Source: Pseudomonadales bacterium (GTDB taxonomy: Bacteria; Pseudomonadota; Gammaproteobacteria; Pseudomonadales; UBA7239). From it: a DNA stretch of 64,000 nucleotides. The number at the start of each line of letters is the position of its first letter. The stretch's first letter is position 1. Made by a program: the position numbers and the translations under genes. Below the pieces are notes generated by a model. The model saw only the letters and a list, made by a program, of their open reading frames with translations. It was not told where the DNA came from and did not search any database. Location: NCBI GenBank assembly GCA_028280345.1, contig JANQLY010000004.1, positions 124,001 to 188,000 of the forward strand. The letters run 5' to 3'. This document shows positions 47,478 through 58,687 of the stretch, piece after piece.

Positions 47478-48965
47478 ATGAACAAAGAAATACTAATGGT
47501 TGCCGATGCGGTCTCTAATGAGAAAGGGGTCGACAAGGGCATTATTTTTGAGGCCATTGAACAGGCGCTCGCGACAGCGACCAAACGTCGTTACGACGAG
47601 GATTCCAATATTCGCGTGGTGATTGATCGTGAGTCTGGCGACTATGAAACATTCCGCTGGTGGGCTGTAGTGTCTGACGATGAGCTCGCTGAATTGGGTA
47701 CCCAATTCACGATTGAAGAGGCCCATGAAAAGGATACTGCGCTGCAAGCTGGCGATGTATTTGAAGAGCAGGTGGAGAATGTAGAGTTTGGCCGTATTGC
47801 TGCGCAAACCGCCAAGCAAGTGATTGTACAAAAGGTGCGTGAAGCAGAGCGCGCTCAGGTTGTAGACCAGTATCGTGACCAAGTGGGAGAGCTTGTTAAT
47901 GGTACGGTGAAAAAAGTGACGCGCGATAATGTGATTGTGGATCTTGGTAATAATGCAGAAGGCATTTTGCCTCGCGAATATCTTGTTGGCCGGGAAATTT
48001 TTCGCCTCAATGATCGTGTACGAGCTCTGTTGAAAGAAATTCGTGATGATGTTCGCGGCCCGCAACTGATTTTGAGTCGTTCCTGCCCACAGATGCTGAT
48101 CGAGTTGTTCCGTGTTGAAGTGCCGGAAATTTATGAGCAGGTAATTGAAATTCGTAGTGCAGCCCGTGATCCAGGCTCTCGTGCCAAGATTGCAGTAAAA
48201 ACCAATGATGGTCGTATCGATCCGGTGGGTGCTTGTGTGGGTATGCGTGGTTCTCGTGTGCAGGCTGTTTCCGGTGAGCTTGATAATGAGCGTATTGATA
48301 TTGTGCTTTGGGATGACAACCCGGCTCAGCTGGTAATTAATGCGCTGGCACCGGCAGAAATTGAATCTATCGTGGTGGATGAAGATCGCCGCACTATGGA
48401 TGTGGCTGTTACAGAAGACAATCTGGCACAGGCGATTGGTCGCGGTGGCCAGAATGTACGCCTTGCCTCTGACCTGACTGGTTGGGAAATCAATGTCATG
48501 AGCCTTGAGGATGCCGCTGCCAAACAGCAGGAAGAATCAGGTTCTACCGTGAGTACATTTATGGATGCACTTGATGTTGATGAAGATATGGCTTCTGTTC
48601 TTGTGGAAGTGGGCTTTAACTCCATCGAAGAGATTGCCTATGTGCCGCTTGAAGAAATGTTGGCTATTGAGGGGTTTGATGAGGATATTGCAGAAGAACT
48701 GCGTGCCCGTGCAAAAGACGCCTTGTTAACCAAAGCATTGGCAGGAGAAGAGGAACTGGATGCCGAGCCTGCTGAGGACTTGCTGACAATGGATGGTATG
48801 AATGAAGAGCTTGCGCGCAAGCTTGCATCCAAAGGTGTTGTGACTATGGAAGACCTTGCCGAACAGGCGGTCGACGATCTGGTTGAAATGGTCATTGACC
48901 TTGATGAAGAGCAGGCGGGACAGTTGATTATGACTGCACGTGCTCCATGGTTTGAAGAGGAATAG
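47478..48965 (+). CDS. nusA: Transcription factor NusA
   Basis: A 495-residue NusA binding RNA polymerase and controlling pausing, termination and antitermination. The N-terminal domain is followed by S1 (about 130-200, [20 protein letters not shown]), KH domains ([40 protein letters not shown]) and two acidic C-terminal repeats ([40 protein letters not shown]). The ATG at 47478 is preferred over a TTG two codons upstream. Confidence 0.97.
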   Translation: MNKEILMVADAVSNEKGVDKGIIFEAIEQALATATKRRYDEDSNIRVVIDRESGDYETFRWWAVVSDDELAELGTQFTIEEAHEKDTALQAGDVFEEQVENVEFGRIAAQTAKQVIVQKVREAERAQVVDQYRDQVGELVNGTVKKVTRDNVIVDLGNNAEGILPREYLVGREIFRLNDRVRALLKEIRDDVRGPQLILSRSCPQMLIELFRVEVPEIYEQVIEIRSAARDPGSRAKIAVKTNDGRIDPVGACVGMRGSRVQAVSGELDNERIDIVLWDDNPAQLVINALAPAEIESIVVDEDRRTMDVAVTEDNLAQAIGRGGQNVRLASDLTGWEINVMSLEDAAAKQQEESGSTVSTFMDALDVDEDMASVLVEVGFNSIEEIAYVPLEEMLAIEGFDEDIAEELRARAKDALLTKALAGEEELDAEPAEDLLTMDGMNEELARKLASKGVVTMEDLAEQAVDDLVEMVIDLDEEQAGQLIMTARAPWFEEE

Positions 48966-49047
48966 CGCCGTGTCTTGAAGCAACAGAGATATGGCCTGAC
49001 AAATGTGAAGACGCAATTGGCGTAACGAATGGTAAGAGGTTGAATGA

Positions 49048-51642
49048 ATGGCTGATGTAACAGTAGGAAAACTCGCCGAAATGGTAGGAGCGCCCGTTGA
49101 GCGTCTGTTGCAGCAGATGGAGGAGGCAGGTCTTGCGCAGAAATCTGCGGACGATACTGTGTCCGATGAAGAGAAACAAACCTTGCTCGCTTTCCTGAAA
49201 AAAAGTCATGGTTCCACTTCTACCAGCAGTGAAACTAAAAAAATCACGCTTAAGCGGAAAACACTCAGTACTCTGAAAGCACCCTCTGGTGGTGGTAAAA
49301 AAACGGTTAACGTAGAAGTGCGTAAAAAACGTACTTACATCAAGAAAGATGAAGCGGATATTCGTGCACAGAAAGAACTCGAAGAAACCAAACGCAAGGA
49401 ACAGGATGAGCTGCCTGAAGTGGACGCAGCCCCGATAGAAGCTGCGGAGCCAGCAGCGCCAACACCGGCCGGTACCACGGCAGTTGATGATATTGAGTTG
49501 AAACGCCAGGCAGCTGCACAGGCGCGTATGCAGGAAGAAGAGCGCCAGATGCAGGAACGCAAGGCGATTCAGGAGCAGAAAGCAGCGGAAGAGCAAGCCA
49601 AGCGTGAGAAAGAGGAACGCGATAAGCAACGAGCGGATAAAAAACCGATGCTTAAAAAAGCGCCGGCGACTGCTACAAAGGAAGAAGATGAAGACAAACT
49701 TTCGCGTAAAAAGAAATCTGGCACACGTACACCTAAAGAACGTGGCAAGTCCAACAAGCTTGATTTGAACACGATTTCTGCTGTGTTGGATGATGATCTG
49801 TCCGAGCGTAAGATTGTCAAGGTTGAGCAAGCCAAAGCGGAAATCAGGTTTGATAACAAGCACACGTTCCAGAAACCTGTTGAAGCCAAGACCTTCGAGG
49901 TGGAAATTCCTGAAACTATCGTTGTCAGTGAGCTGGCTCAGCGTATGGCGGTAAAAGCAGGCGAAGTTATCAAGACGCTAATGAAAATGGGTACCATGGC
50001 TACGATCAATGAGTCCATTGATCAGGACACAGCGCAACTTGTGGTTGAGGAGATGGGCCATACGGTCAGGTTGATTTCTGCCAATGAAGTGGAAGAGAAA
50101 CTTGAAGAAGAAGTAAGTACGGCGGAAGGTACACTGGAGTCCCGTGCACCGGTGGTTACCGTAATGGGCCACGTTGACCACGGTAAAACATCGTTGCTTG
50201 ATTATATTCGCAACAGCCGGGTTGCCTCCGGAGAGGCGGGTGGTATTACCCAGCATATTGGCGCATACAGGGTGAATACCGACCACGGCAATATTACGTT
50301 TCTTGATACTCCGGGCCACGCGGCATTTACAGCAATGCGTGCGCGTGGTGCACAGAGTACAGATGTGGTGATTCTGGTTGTGGCTGCTGATGATGGTGTA
50401 ATGCCGCAAACAGAAGAGGCGGTACAACACTCCAAAGCCGCCGGCGTACCAATAGTGGTTGCGATTAACAAGATTGATAAAGAAGACGCTGATCCTGACA
50501 AGGTTAAAAATGAATTGGCTGCGCTTGAGGTCATACCGGAAGACTGGGGTGGTGATGTGCAGTTTATTCCGGTTTCAGCGCATTCCGGAGAAGGTATTGA
50601 GCAGTTGCTTGATGCGGTATTGCTGCAGTCCGAAATGCTGGAATTGCAGGCGGCAAAAGATTTACCGGGTAAAGGTGTTGTGGTTGAGTCGCGCCTTGAT
50701 AAAGGTCGCGGTACGGTTGCGACTGTGCTGGTTCAGAACGGTACCCTGAACAAGGGCGATATTATGTTAGCGGGTAATCACTTTGGTCGTGTGCGTGCGA
50801 TGATTGATGATGCAGGTAATGAAGTAGAATCGGCTGGACCTGCCATGCCGGTAGAGATACTGGGCCTTGATGGTGTGCCGAATGCCGGTGATGAGTTTGT
50901 AGTATTACCCGATGAGAGACGTGCGCGTGATGTTGCAGAGCACCGCCAGGAAAAAGAGCGTGATGAGCGTCAACAGCGACAGCAGTCGGCCAAGCTTGAA
51001 AATATCTTTGCCAACATGGGAGAGGATGAGAAGAAAATCCTGCCGGTATTTGTCAAAGCAGATGTGCGAGGTTCTCTTGAAGCGATTCTGTCTTCGCTAT
51101 CCGAACTCGGTAACGATGAGGTGGAAGTGCAGGTAGTAGGTTCCGGTATTGGCGGAATCTCTGAAAGTGATATCAACCTATCGTTAACTTCGAATGCCAT
51201 TATGATCGGCTTTAATGTGCGTGCAGAAAGTAGCGCGAAGAAAACCGCTGAGACTGAAGGTGTTGAAATTCGTTATTACTCGGTGATCTATAACCTGCTT
51301 GATGAAGTGAAGCAGGCTCTCGGTGGCATGCTTGCACCGGAGCGTATTGAAGAAATTGTTGGTATTGCTGAAGTGCGTGATGTATTCCGCTCGCCGAAGT
51401 TTGGTCAGGTAGCAGGTTGCATGGTGGTAGAAGGCAATGTGTACCGCAACAAACCGATTCGTGTACTGCGCGATAACGTGGTGATTCACGAAGGGGAGCT
51501 CGATTCCCTGCGCCGTTTTAAAGATGATGTAGCAGAGGTGCGCAACGGCATGGAGTGCGGTATCGGTGTGAAAGATTACGATGTGAAAGTCGGTGACCAG
51601 ATAGAGGTTTACGACGTGAAAGAGGTGGCTCGATCCTTGTAG
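49048..51642 (+). CDS. infB: Translation initiation factor IF-2
   Basis: An 864-residue IF-2, which brings fMet-tRNA to the ribosome; the initiator tRNA itself is at 16690. The N-terminal IF2-associated domain ([20 protein letters not shown]) precedes a long charged linker rich in Lys/Glu. The G domain has GHVDHGKTS (G1, about residue 374), [15 protein letters not shown] (G3) and NKID (G4), followed by the C1/C2 domains. GAGG lies about 9 bases before the ATG. Confidence 0.97.
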   Translation: MADVTVGKLAEMVGAPVERLLQQMEEAGLAQKSADDTVSDEEKQTLLAFLKKSHGSTSTSSETKKITLKRKTLSTLKAPSGGGKKTVNVEVRKKRTYIKKDEADIRAQKELEETKRKEQDELPEVDAAPIEAAEPAAPTPAGTTAVDDIELKRQAAAQARMQEEERQMQERKAIQEQKAAEEQAKREKEERDKQRADKKPMLKKAPATATKEEDEDKLSRKKKSGTRTPKERGKSNKLDLNTISAVLDDDLSERKIVKVEQAKAEIRFDNKHTFQKPVEAKTFEVEIPETIVVSELAQRMAVKAGEVIKTLMKMGTMATINESIDQDTAQLVVEEMGHTVRLISANEVEEKLEEEVSTAEGTLESRAPVVTVMGHVDHGKTSLLDYIRNSRVASGEAGGITQHIGAYRVNTDHGNITFLDTPGHAAFTAMRARGAQSTDVVILVVAADDGVMPQTEEAVQHSKAAGVPIVVAINKIDKEDADPDKVKNELAALEVIPEDWGGDVQFIPVSAHSGEGIEQLLDAVLLQSEMLELQAAKDLPGKGVVVESRLDKGRGTVATVLVQNGTLNKGDIMLAGNHFGRVRAMIDDAGNEVESAGPAMPVEILGLDGVPNAGDEFVVLPDERRARDVAEHRQEKERDERQQRQQSAKLENIFANMGEDEKKILPVFVKADVRGSLEAILSSLSELGNDEVEVQVVGSGIGGISESDINLSLTSNAIMIGFNVRAESSAKKTAETEGVEIRYYSVIYNLLDEVKQALGGMLAPERIEEIVGIAEVRDVFRSPKFGQVAGCMVVEGNVYRNKPIRVLRDNVVIHEGELDSLRRFKDDVAEVRNGMECGIGVKDYDVKVGDQIEVYDVKEVARSL

Positions 51643-51682
51643 GCCTTATCGGGCAGCAAGTGATCGAAGGTTGTATTAGTCA

Positions 51683-52063
51683 ATGCCACGGGAATTTGGC
51701 CGCAACGAACGAGTTGCCGATTATCTAAAGCGCGAGCTTGCATTGTTAATCCAGAACGAGGTCAAGGACCCGCGTTTGGGTATGGTCAATATCAATGATG
51801 TAGAAGTGGGCCGTGACTTGTCCCGTGCGAAAGTTTTTTTCACCCTGATTGGCGATGAAAACGAGGCGGCGGGTAAGCAGGCTGCGGAAGTACTGAACAA
51901 GGCGGCGGGTTTTTTGCGCAATCAGGTAGCGGCAAATAACAGTATGCGCAGTACACCGGCTTTGCAGTTCTATTACGACCAGAGTGTTCTTCGCGGCGAT
52001 CAGCTATCGAAATTGATTGACCAGGCTGTGGCAGATGACCAACAGCCGAATGACGAACAGTAA
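51683..52063 (+). CDS. rbfA: Ribosome-binding factor A
   Basis: A 126-residue RbfA, a 30S assembly and cold-adaptation factor. KH-like fold with RVADYLKRELALLIQNEVKD, DVEVGRDLSRAKVFFTLIG and MRSTPALQFYYDQS. Gap of 40 bp after infB and 11 bp before truB. Confidence 0.96.
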   Translation: MPREFGRNERVADYLKRELALLIQNEVKDPRLGMVNINDVEVGRDLSRAKVFFTLIGDENEAAGKQAAEVLNKAAGFLRNQVAANNSMRSTPALQFYYDQSVLRGDQLSKLIDQAVADDQQPNDEQ

Positions 52064-52074
52064 AGAGGTAAACA

Positions 52075-53025
52075 TTGGCGAGAAAACGTCGACGCCCGCG
52101 TGGCAGGAATCTCAGTGGTATCCTGGTTCTCGACAAGCCACAGGGCATTACCTCCAACGATGCTTTACAGCAGGCGAAGTGGCTGTTTGCGGCGGCAAAA
52201 GCGGGTCATACCGGTAGCCTCGATCCACTGGCCACCGGTGTACTGCCACTTTGTTTTGGTGAGGCGACGAAGTTCTCCCGGTATTTGCTTGATGCAGACA
52301 AAGGTTACAGGGCTACCGTGACCTTCGGACAGCGCAGCGAGACCGGAGATACCGACGGTGAGCTGATTGAGGACAAGGGGGCGGAAAATCTGACCCTGGA
52401 ACAGATTGTAGCGGTTTTGCCGCGCTTTCGCGGTGAGATTGAACAGGTGCCGTCGATGTATTCGGCGATCAAGCACCAGGGGCAGCCGCTCTATAAGCTG
52501 GCCCGGCAGGGCATAGAAGTGGAACGGGAGGCGAGAAAAGTTCATATTTTCCGCCTGGAAGTGTTAGACTTCCGCGCTGGCCGCTATCCGCAGCTCGATA
52601 TTGAGGTGGTTTGCAGTAAAGGCACCTATATTCGCACCCTCGCAGAGGACATTGGCGAATTACTCGGTTGCGGCGCTCTGCTCAGTGCTTTACACAGAAA
52701 TATTGTAGGGCCTTTCACTGATGCCGATGCGGTCTCCCTGCAAACGCTACAGGATCAGCGAGGTGATGAGAGGGCCGAGGTGCTCGATGGTCATTTACTC
52801 CCTGTGGTTGAGGCATTAGGGCATTTGTCGGCAGTGACCCTGTCGGAGAGTGCGGGTTTTTATTTGCGTCAGGGCCAGCCAGTACTGGAGGCCAGTGCGC
52901 TCAAAGACACCGTTACCGGAGAGCTGGTGCGGGTTGTATTGGAGAGCGGAGAGTTTCTCGGTGTTGCCGAAATCCTGGATGACGGGAGAGTGGCACCGCG
53001 AAGACTGATAGCCGAAGACTCATGA
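52075..53025 (+). CDS. truB: tRNA pseudouridine-55 synthase TruB
   Basis: A 316-residue TruB that makes pseudouridine-55 in the T-loop of tRNAs. The catalytic Asp lies in GHTGSLDPLATGVLPLCFG; other motifs are SGILVLDKPQGITSN and CSKGTYIRTLAEDIGELL. A C-terminal PUA-like domain follows. It starts at a TTG at 52075 with AGAGG 5 bases upstream; the basic stretch ARKRRRPRGR follows. Confidence 0.96.
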   Translation: MARKRRRPRGRNLSGILVLDKPQGITSNDALQQAKWLFAAAKAGHTGSLDPLATGVLPLCFGEATKFSRYLLDADKGYRATVTFGQRSETGDTDGELIEDKGAENLTLEQIVAVLPRFRGEIEQVPSMYSAIKHQGQPLYKLARQGIEVEREARKVHIFRLEVLDFRAGRYPQLDIEVVCSKGTYIRTLAEDIGELLGCGALLSALHRNIVGPFTDADAVSLQTLQDQRGDERAEVLDGHLLPVVEALGHLSAVTLSESAGFYLRQGQPVLEASALKDTVTGELVRVVLESGEFLGVAEILDDGRVAPRRLIAEDS

Positions 53026-53133
53026 ATGACGATTGGAGTTACGGCTGTCTTTGGTAAAGCAGTTCACTGCAAATATGCGCGGTAACTGTTTTGTTTTAGC
53101 TAATTTGTTTAACAGCATATTGAGGAAAACATT

Positions 53134-53403
53134 ATGGCATTAACTAACGAAGAGAAAGTTGCAATTATTAAAGAACACGGTCAATCCGATAATGATACCG
53201 GTTCTCCTGAAGTACAGATTGCCCTTCTAACTGCTAACATCGAAAAGCTGCAAGGCCACTTTGAAAGCCACAAGCAGGACCATCACTCCCGCCGAGGCCT
53301 GATTCGCATGGTTAACCAGCGTCGTAAATTACTCGACTATCTCAAGAGTAAAAACACTACTCGCTATAGCCAGTTGATTAAAAAACTTGGCTTGCGTCGT
53401 TAA
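53134..53403 (+). CDS. rpsO: 30S ribosomal protein S15
   Basis: An 89-residue S15 with the usual [35 protein letters not shown] and [25 protein letters not shown] lies before the ATG at 53134. The 108-bp gap after truB probably carries its own promoter, as in other gammaproteobacteria. Confidence 0.98.
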   Translation: MALTNEEKVAIIKEHGQSDNDTGSPEVQIALLTANIEKLQGHFESHKQDHHSRRGLIRMVNQRRKLLDYLKSKNTTRYSQLIKKLGLRR

Positions 53404-53496
53404 TCAAACGTCTGTGTGTAATAACACTATGTCGCTCAACGATTGGGGCGGCCTGTTTTGTTGCATCTGAATTAAATGAATGTAAAGGAAAAAATT

Positions 53497-55605
53497 GTGA
53501 ATCCTATAATTAAAAAGTTTCAATACGGAGGACAAACCGTCACTCTGGAAACTGGCCGTGTTGCGCGCCAGGCGACTGGAGCCGTATTGGTCAGTATGGA
53601 TAACACCCAGGTACTGTGTACTGTAGTGGGTGTTAAAGAAGCGAGAGAAGATGCGGGCTTTTTCCCGTTGTCAGTACACTACCAGGAAAAATCTTATGCG
53701 GCGGGCAAAATCCCCGGCGGTTTCTTTCGCCGTGAGGGACGTCCAAGTGAAAAAGAAACACTGACTTCACGCCTGATTGATCGCCCGATTCGCCCGTTAT
53801 TCCCGGAAGGTTTCAAGAACGAGGTACAGGTTGTTTGTACAGTTATGTCTGCAAATAAGGATGTCGACCCCGATATTCCAGCGATGATCGGAACATCGGC
53901 GGCGCTGGCGATTTCCGGTATTCCGTTTAATGGCCCAATTGGTGCTGCCCGTGTGGGTTATACCGACAATGAAGGCTATGTTCTGAACCCGGGTTATAGC
54001 GCATTGGAAACTTCCGAGCTCGACATGGTGGTTGCCGGTACCAAGGATGCGGTGCTTATGGTTGAGTCAGAAGCAAATGAGCTGCCGGAAGATCTGATGC
54101 TTGGTGCTGTATTGTTTGCCCACCAGGAAATGCAGATCATTATTGATGCTGTTACAGAGTTAGCCAAAGATGCAGGCAAGCCTGTGTGGGATTGGCAGGC
54201 TCCGGAAACAGACCGTGCCCTGCAAGACAAGATGGTTGCGGCTGTCGGCCCGCAAATTGGTGAAGCTTACCGCGTCACTGACAAAATGCAGCGCTATGAT
54301 GCACTCGATGCACTCAAGCAAAAAGCGATTGATGAAGTAGCCGATGAAGAAGCTGGCATCAGTGAAAAAGATGTTTCCGGCATGTTTGAAATGCTGAAGA
54401 AAAAGGTTGTGCGCAACCGTGTGATTAACGGTGAGCCGCGTATTGATGGTCGCGATAGCAAAACCGTGCGACCGATTGCTGTAGAAGTTGGCGTATTGCC
54501 GAAAACACACGGCTCGGCATTGTTTACCCGTGGTGAGACTCAGGCTGTTGTTGTGGCGACACTGGCTTCCCTGCGTGATGCTCAACGTATCGATGCACTG
54601 GAAGGTGAGAAAGAAGACAACTTCATGCTGCACTACAATTTTCCGCCCTATTCGGTTGGTGAAGCGGGCCGCATGGGTGGCACTGGTCGCCGTGAGATTG
54701 GTCACGGCCGTCTTGCGCGCCGTGGTATTGCGGCAATGCTACCTTCGATTGATGACTTCCCTTATACCGTGCGTGTTGTATCTGAAATTACCGAATCCAA
54801 CGGTTCGAGTTCCATGGCGTCTGTTTGTGGTAGCTCACTGTCCCTGATGGATGCCGGTGTACCGTTGAAGGCCCCGGTCGCGGGTATTGCCATGGGTCTG
54901 GTCAAGGAAGGTGACAAGTTTGCTGTACTGACTGACATTCTCGGTGATGAGGACCACCTCGGTGATATGGACTTTAAAGTAGCCGGTTCTGCCAACGGTG
55001 TGACGGCACTGCAAATGGATATCAAAATTGAAGGCATTACTGAAGAGATTATGGAGATTGCGCTGGCTCAGGCGAATACGGCGCGTTTGCAGATTCTTGC
55101 CGAGATGAACAAGGTAATCAGTGAGTCCCGCGAAGAAGTTTCCGAAAGCGCTCCGCGTTTCCATGTGCTGAAAGTTGATCCCGATAAAATTCGCGACATT
55201 ATTGGTAAAGGTGGTGCAACGATTCGTGGTATTACCGAAGAAACCGGCGCGACCATTGATATTGAGGACGATGGTACCGTGCGTATCTATGGCGACAATG
55301 CAGAGTCTCGCGATGCTGCGATTGCCCAGGTTGAGGCGATTACAGCAGAAGCTGAAATCGGCAAAATCTACAAAGGTAAGGTTGCTCGTATTGTCGACTT
55401 TGGTGCGTTTGTTACTTTCCTGCCTGGCAAGGATGGTTTGGTTCACATATCCCAGATTGCCGAAGAGCGGGTTGAGACGGTAACAGACTATCTTAAGGAA
55501 GGTCAGGAAGTTGATGTCATTGTGCTCGACATTGATAACCGCGGTCGTATTAAACTGTCGATGAAAGAAGTTAACAAGGCCGGGGCTGCTGAAGTAGCTG
55601 AATAA
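53497..55605 (+). CDS. pnp: Polynucleotide phosphorylase
   Basis: About 702 residues. Two RNase PH domains ([37 protein letters not shown]), a C-terminal KH domain ([20 protein letters not shown]) and an S1 domain ([21 protein letters not shown]) are in the expected order. It degrades mRNA 3'-5' by phosphorolysis within the degradosome. The GTG at 53497 is chosen: AAGGA lies 7 bases before it and the product then begins [12 protein letters not shown], matching other PNPases. An ATG at 53476 in frame has no ribosome site and adds 7 residues. Confidence 0.96.
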   Translation: MNPIIKKFQYGGQTVTLETGRVARQATGAVLVSMDNTQVLCTVVGVKEAREDAGFFPLSVHYQEKSYAAGKIPGGFFRREGRPSEKETLTSRLIDRPIRPLFPEGFKNEVQVVCTVMSANKDVDPDIPAMIGTSAALAISGIPFNGPIGAARVGYTDNEGYVLNPGYSALETSELDMVVAGTKDAVLMVESEANELPEDLMLGAVLFAHQEMQIIIDAVTELAKDAGKPVWDWQAPETDRALQDKMVAAVGPQIGEAYRVTDKMQRYDALDALKQKAIDEVADEEAGISEKDVSGMFEMLKKKVVRNRVINGEPRIDGRDSKTVRPIAVEVGVLPKTHGSALFTRGETQAVVVATLASLRDAQRIDALEGEKEDNFMLHYNFPPYSVGEAGRMGGTGRREIGHGRLARRGIAAMLPSIDDFPYTVRVVSEITESNGSSSMASVCGSSLSLMDAGVPLKAPVAGIAMGLVKEGDKFAVLTDILGDEDHLGDMDFKVAGSANGVTALQMDIKIEGITEEIMEIALAQANTARLQILAEMNKVISESREEVSESAPRFHVLKVDPDKIRDIIGKGGATIRGITEETGATIDIEDDGTVRIYGDNAESRDAAIAQVEAITAEAEIGKIYKGKVARIVDFGAFVTFLPGKDGLVHISQIAEERVETVTDYLKEGQEVDVIVLDIDNRGRIKLSMKEVNKAGAAEVAE

Positions 55606-55623
55606 CGTGCCCTTGTTAAAGTG

Positions 55624-55655
55624 AACAAAAAGGCTCCTGCGGGAGCCTTTTTGTT
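55624..55655. terminator. Terminator after pnp
   Basis: A perfect 14-bp stem, AACAAAAAGGCTCC with GGAGCCTTTTTGTT, around a TGCG loop, starting 19 bases after the pnp stop. It ends the rimP-pnp run. The next 140 bp up to dsbD hold its promoter region only. Confidence 0.92.
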
Positions 55656-55795
55656 ATCTGTTCCTGATAAACCCGGGCTGGTACACTGCACCGCGTACAG
55701 AGGTTGAGGAACCATCACCATTGGATGGGGTCGGAAAAAGGGTTAATGGGCAACTTTGGCATTGGATATTGGCTGGATATCAAATCAAGAGACAA

Positions 55796-57571
55796 GTGAA
55801 GCAGCTTTTTTTCATCATTATTCTATTACTCAGCGCACAGGCCGCTGTGGCCCAGCTTATGGGCGAGCAGTCTGGTGTAAGCAGTGTCGATTCGTTTATT
55901 GAATCTGAGGGGGTAGTTGAATTCCTGCCGGTGCATGAAGCCTATCAGCTTGAGGTGGATGTTAGAGAGGATCACCTGCTGCTGAACTGGTTTATGGTAG
56001 ACGGTTATTTTCTCTATGGACACAAGTTCACCGTTGATCTGGTAAAAAATCGTGAAATTTTGTCGTTAACGGTTGAGAAAGAACAGGGAGAGATCAGCTA
56101 CGATGAATACTTTGAAGAAGATGTTGAAAAGTTTTATCACGCCACTACCCTCAAAGCCATACTGCCACAGGAGTTGCTAACGCAGACGGATAATCACAGC
56201 CTCACACTAACGGCAGGTTATCAGGGTTGTGCTGATGCAGGCCTTTGCTATCCACCAGAAGCGCTGTATTACCGCATTAATCTCAATGCAAGCACCGCTA
56301 CGGTGTTTTCTGCGCCGACGGCTACACCGGCGGTTTCGCAACCTGATGTGCTACGGGTTGAAACATCGTTTGTTCTGATGCTGCTATTTGCTGTGCTTGG
56401 TGGGCTAATTCTGAATTTGATGCCCTGTGTGTTTCCGGTGTTATCCATCAAAGTGTTGAGCTTTGCGTCTTCGGCGTCTTCGCAGCGACACCTGAAACTG
56501 CATGGCTGGATGTATACCCTGGGGGTTGTGGCCTCGTTTATTTTATTTGCCGCGCTACTGTTGGCCATGCGCAGCGCCGGCCAGGCTGTGGGTTGGGGAT
56601 TTCAATTGCAATCCCCGATGTTTATTGCGTTTCTTGCTTACCTGTTTGTTTGCCTCGGTCTGGTTTTATCCGGTTTGGTTGAGGTCGGTGGATCGATGAT
56701 GGGTATTGGTCAGCAGTTGACGGAGGGTTCAGGTAAACGCAGTTCGTTTTTTACCGGTGTGCTGGCAGTTGTGGTGTCGAGCCCGTGTTCTGTGCCATTT
56801 ATGGGCACGGCGCTGGGGTTTGCACTGACCCAGAATGCGCTTCCGGCTCTGCTGGTTTTTGCTGCGCTTGGTGTGGGTCTTGCGTTGCCGTTTCTTGTAC
56901 TCTCCCACATTCCGGCGTTAGTTAATCTGCTGCCAAAGCCGGGGCTATGGATGGAACGTTTTAAAGAACTGCTCGCGTTTCCACTGTATCTCACAGCGGT
57001 ATGGCTGCTCTGGGTACTTGGTCACCAGTCCGGCAATGATGCAGTGGCGCTGTTATTGGTGGGGTTCGTGTTACTACTGTTTGGTTTGTGGTTGCATCGG
57101 GGGGGAGCGAGGCGCCTGTGGTTGCTGCCGATTGTTGTAGCGCTGCTTTTGCCGTTGAGCCCGATTATTGCGACACCGGATGCGAAGGAAGTTGATACAG
57201 CCTCTTCAGATGAGTACTGGCAAACCTATAGCGCCGAAAAATTGGCAGCTTACATAAGTGCGGGAGAGCCTGTTTTTGTCGAGTTAACCGCAGACTGGTG
57301 CATTACCTGCCTGATGAATGAAAAAGTCGCCCTGAACCGTCCTGATGTCATTGCTGCGATGCGGGGGCAGGGCATACATTATCTGCGCGGTGACTGGACT
57401 AACGGAGATCCGGAAATCACCGCTTTGCTCGAGCAATACAACCGTGCTGGTGTACCGTTATACCTGCTATTTTCTGCAAACTCGCAGCAACCGGTACGTA
57501 TCTTGCCGCAATTGCTAACCGAAGGCCTTGTTTTGGAAGAACTTAAAGTAATTTCTAGAAAAGAGTACTGA
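55796..57571 (+). CDS. dsbD: Thiol:disulfide interchange protein DsbD
   Basis: About 591 residues from the GTG at 55796, which directly starts a signal peptide (KQLFFIIILLLSAQAAVA); the open frame extends 25 codons further with no such feature. The N-terminal periplasmic domain has a Cys pair (GCADAGLCYPP). Eight or so transmembrane helices contain NLMPCVFPVLSIKVLSF and VSSPCSVPFMGTALGF, the electron-relay cysteines. The C-terminal thioredoxin-like domain has ADWCITCLMNEK (CxxC). It passes electrons from cytoplasmic thioredoxin to periplasmic proteins. Confidence 0.94.
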   Translation: MKQLFFIIILLLSAQAAVAQLMGEQSGVSSVDSFIESEGVVEFLPVHEAYQLEVDVREDHLLLNWFMVDGYFLYGHKFTVDLVKNREILSLTVEKEQGEISYDEYFEEDVEKFYHATTLKAILPQELLTQTDNHSLTLTAGYQGCADAGLCYPPEALYYRINLNASTATVFSAPTATPAVSQPDVLRVETSFVLMLLFAVLGGLILNLMPCVFPVLSIKVLSFASSASSQRHLKLHGWMYTLGVVASFILFAALLLAMRSAGQAVGWGFQLQSPMFIAFLAYLFVCLGLVLSGLVEVGGSMMGIGQQLTEGSGKRSSFFTGVLAVVVSSPCSVPFMGTALGFALTQNALPALLVFAALGVGLALPFLVLSHIPALVNLLPKPGLWMERFKELLAFPLYLTAVWLLWVLGHQSGNDAVALLLVGFVLLLFGLWLHRGGARRLWLLPIVVALLLPLSPIIATPDAKEVDTASSDEYWQTYSAEKLAAYISAGEPVFVELTADWCITCLMNEKVALNRPDVIAAMRGQGIHYLRGDWTNGDPEITALLEQYNRAGVPLYLLFSANSQQPVRILPQLLTEGLVLEELKVISRKEY

Positions 57572-57731
57572 GCGTTTAGAAATTTGCGGCTAAATGCCTT
57601 AAATCTGATGGTATATTCGGCGAATGAGCCGCCAAATTGGACAAACTGCAATAAATCAGGCAAACTTGCGCCTTTCAACCCCTGATCAGGCGAAAATCAG
57701 GCGAATTTTTCGTAATGGTTTATTCGTAATA

Positions 57732-58175
57732 ATGGCGACGATTCTTGTATTACATGGCCCGAACCTGAATCTGCTCGGAACGCGCGAGCCGGAGGTTTAT
57801 GGTGCAGACACGCTGGAGCAGATTAATCGGCGTTTGCAGACCCGTGCCCAGGATGCGGGGCATCATTTGCAAGCCTTGCAAAGTAATGCGGAATACGAGC
57901 TTGTTGAGCGTGTACAGGATGCTCGACATGAAGGGGTAGATTTTATTCTCATCAACCCGGCGGGTTTGACCCATACCAGTGTGGTATTGCGTGACGCCTT
58001 GCTCGCGGTTGGTATTCCTTTTATCGAAGTACATTTGTCCAATATTTATCAGCGCGAAAGTTTTCGACACCATTCCTATTTTTCCGATATTGCCGAGGGC
58101 CTGATTGCAGGTCTTGGTGCAAAGGGATACGAATTGGCGCTCGATGCTGCACTGACAAAGCTGGATGAAAGTTAA
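57732..58175 (+). CDS. aroQ: Type II 3-dehydroquinate dehydratase AroQ
   Basis: A 147-residue AroQ catalysing the third step of the shikimate pathway. [20 protein letters not shown] carries the catalytic Tyr; [19 protein letters not shown] and [20 protein letters not shown] supply Asn, Glu and His. The ATG at 57732 is used because homologues begin there; the longer frame is not conserved. First gene before accB, a standard pairing in gammaproteobacteria. Confidence 0.95.
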   Translation: MATILVLHGPNLNLLGTREPEVYGADTLEQINRRLQTRAQDAGHHLQALQSNAEYELVERVQDARHEGVDFILINPAGLTHTSVVLRDALLAVGIPFIEVHLSNIYQRESFRHHSYFSDIAEGLIAGLGAKGYELALDAALTKLDES

Positions 58176-58204
58176 CCCAAACCTATTAGCCAGGTGATTG
58201 TTGT

Positions 58205-58669
58205 ATGGATATTCGTAAAGTAAAAAAATTGATCGAGTTGCTCGAAGAGTCCGATATTGGTGAACTGGAAATCAAGGAAGGCGAGGAATCGGTGCGTATC
58301 AGCCGCCAGTCGAGTGTGGTACCTGCTGCGCCATCCTATGTTGCTGCGCCGCCGGCACCAGCACCTGCTGCAGCGCCTGCACCTGCACCGGCAGCAAAAG
58401 CAGAAGAAGCGGATAAGGAGTCATCAAGTCTGTCTGGTCATATTATTCGCTCGCCGATGGTAGGTACGTTCTACCGTGCGGCTTCACCTGGTTCACCGTC
58501 GTTTGTCGAGGTGGGTCAGCATGTGAAAGTTGGCGATACTGTTTGCATTCTTGAAGCAATGAAAATGATGAATCAGCTTGAGGCAGACAAAGCCGGTGTG
58601 ATCGAAGCGATTCTTGTCGAGGATGGTGAACCGATCGAATTTGATCAGCCTTTGATGACCATCGTATAA
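58205..58669 (+). CDS. accB: Biotin carboxyl carrier protein AccB
   Basis: A 154-residue carrier subunit of acetyl-CoA carboxylase. It has an N-terminal helix ([18 protein letters not shown]), an Ala/Pro linker (about 45-75) and a biotinyl domain with the biotin-accepting Lys in [14 protein letters not shown]. Followed by accC after 18 bp. Confidence 0.97.
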   Translation: MDIRKVKKLIELLEESDIGELEIKEGEESVRISRQSSVVPAAPSYVAAPPAPAPAAAPAPAPAAKAEEADKESSSLSGHIIRSPMVGTFYRAASPGSPSFVEVGQHVKVGDTVCILEAMKMMNQLEADKAGVIEAILVEDGEPIEFDQPLMTIV

Positions 58670-58687
58670 CTGTCCAGGAACAAGCCA

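Noticed and set aside
53476..53496. ATG at 53476 as start of pnp
   Set aside because: No ribosome site; the AAGGA within it serves the GTG at 53497, which matches the family N terminus.
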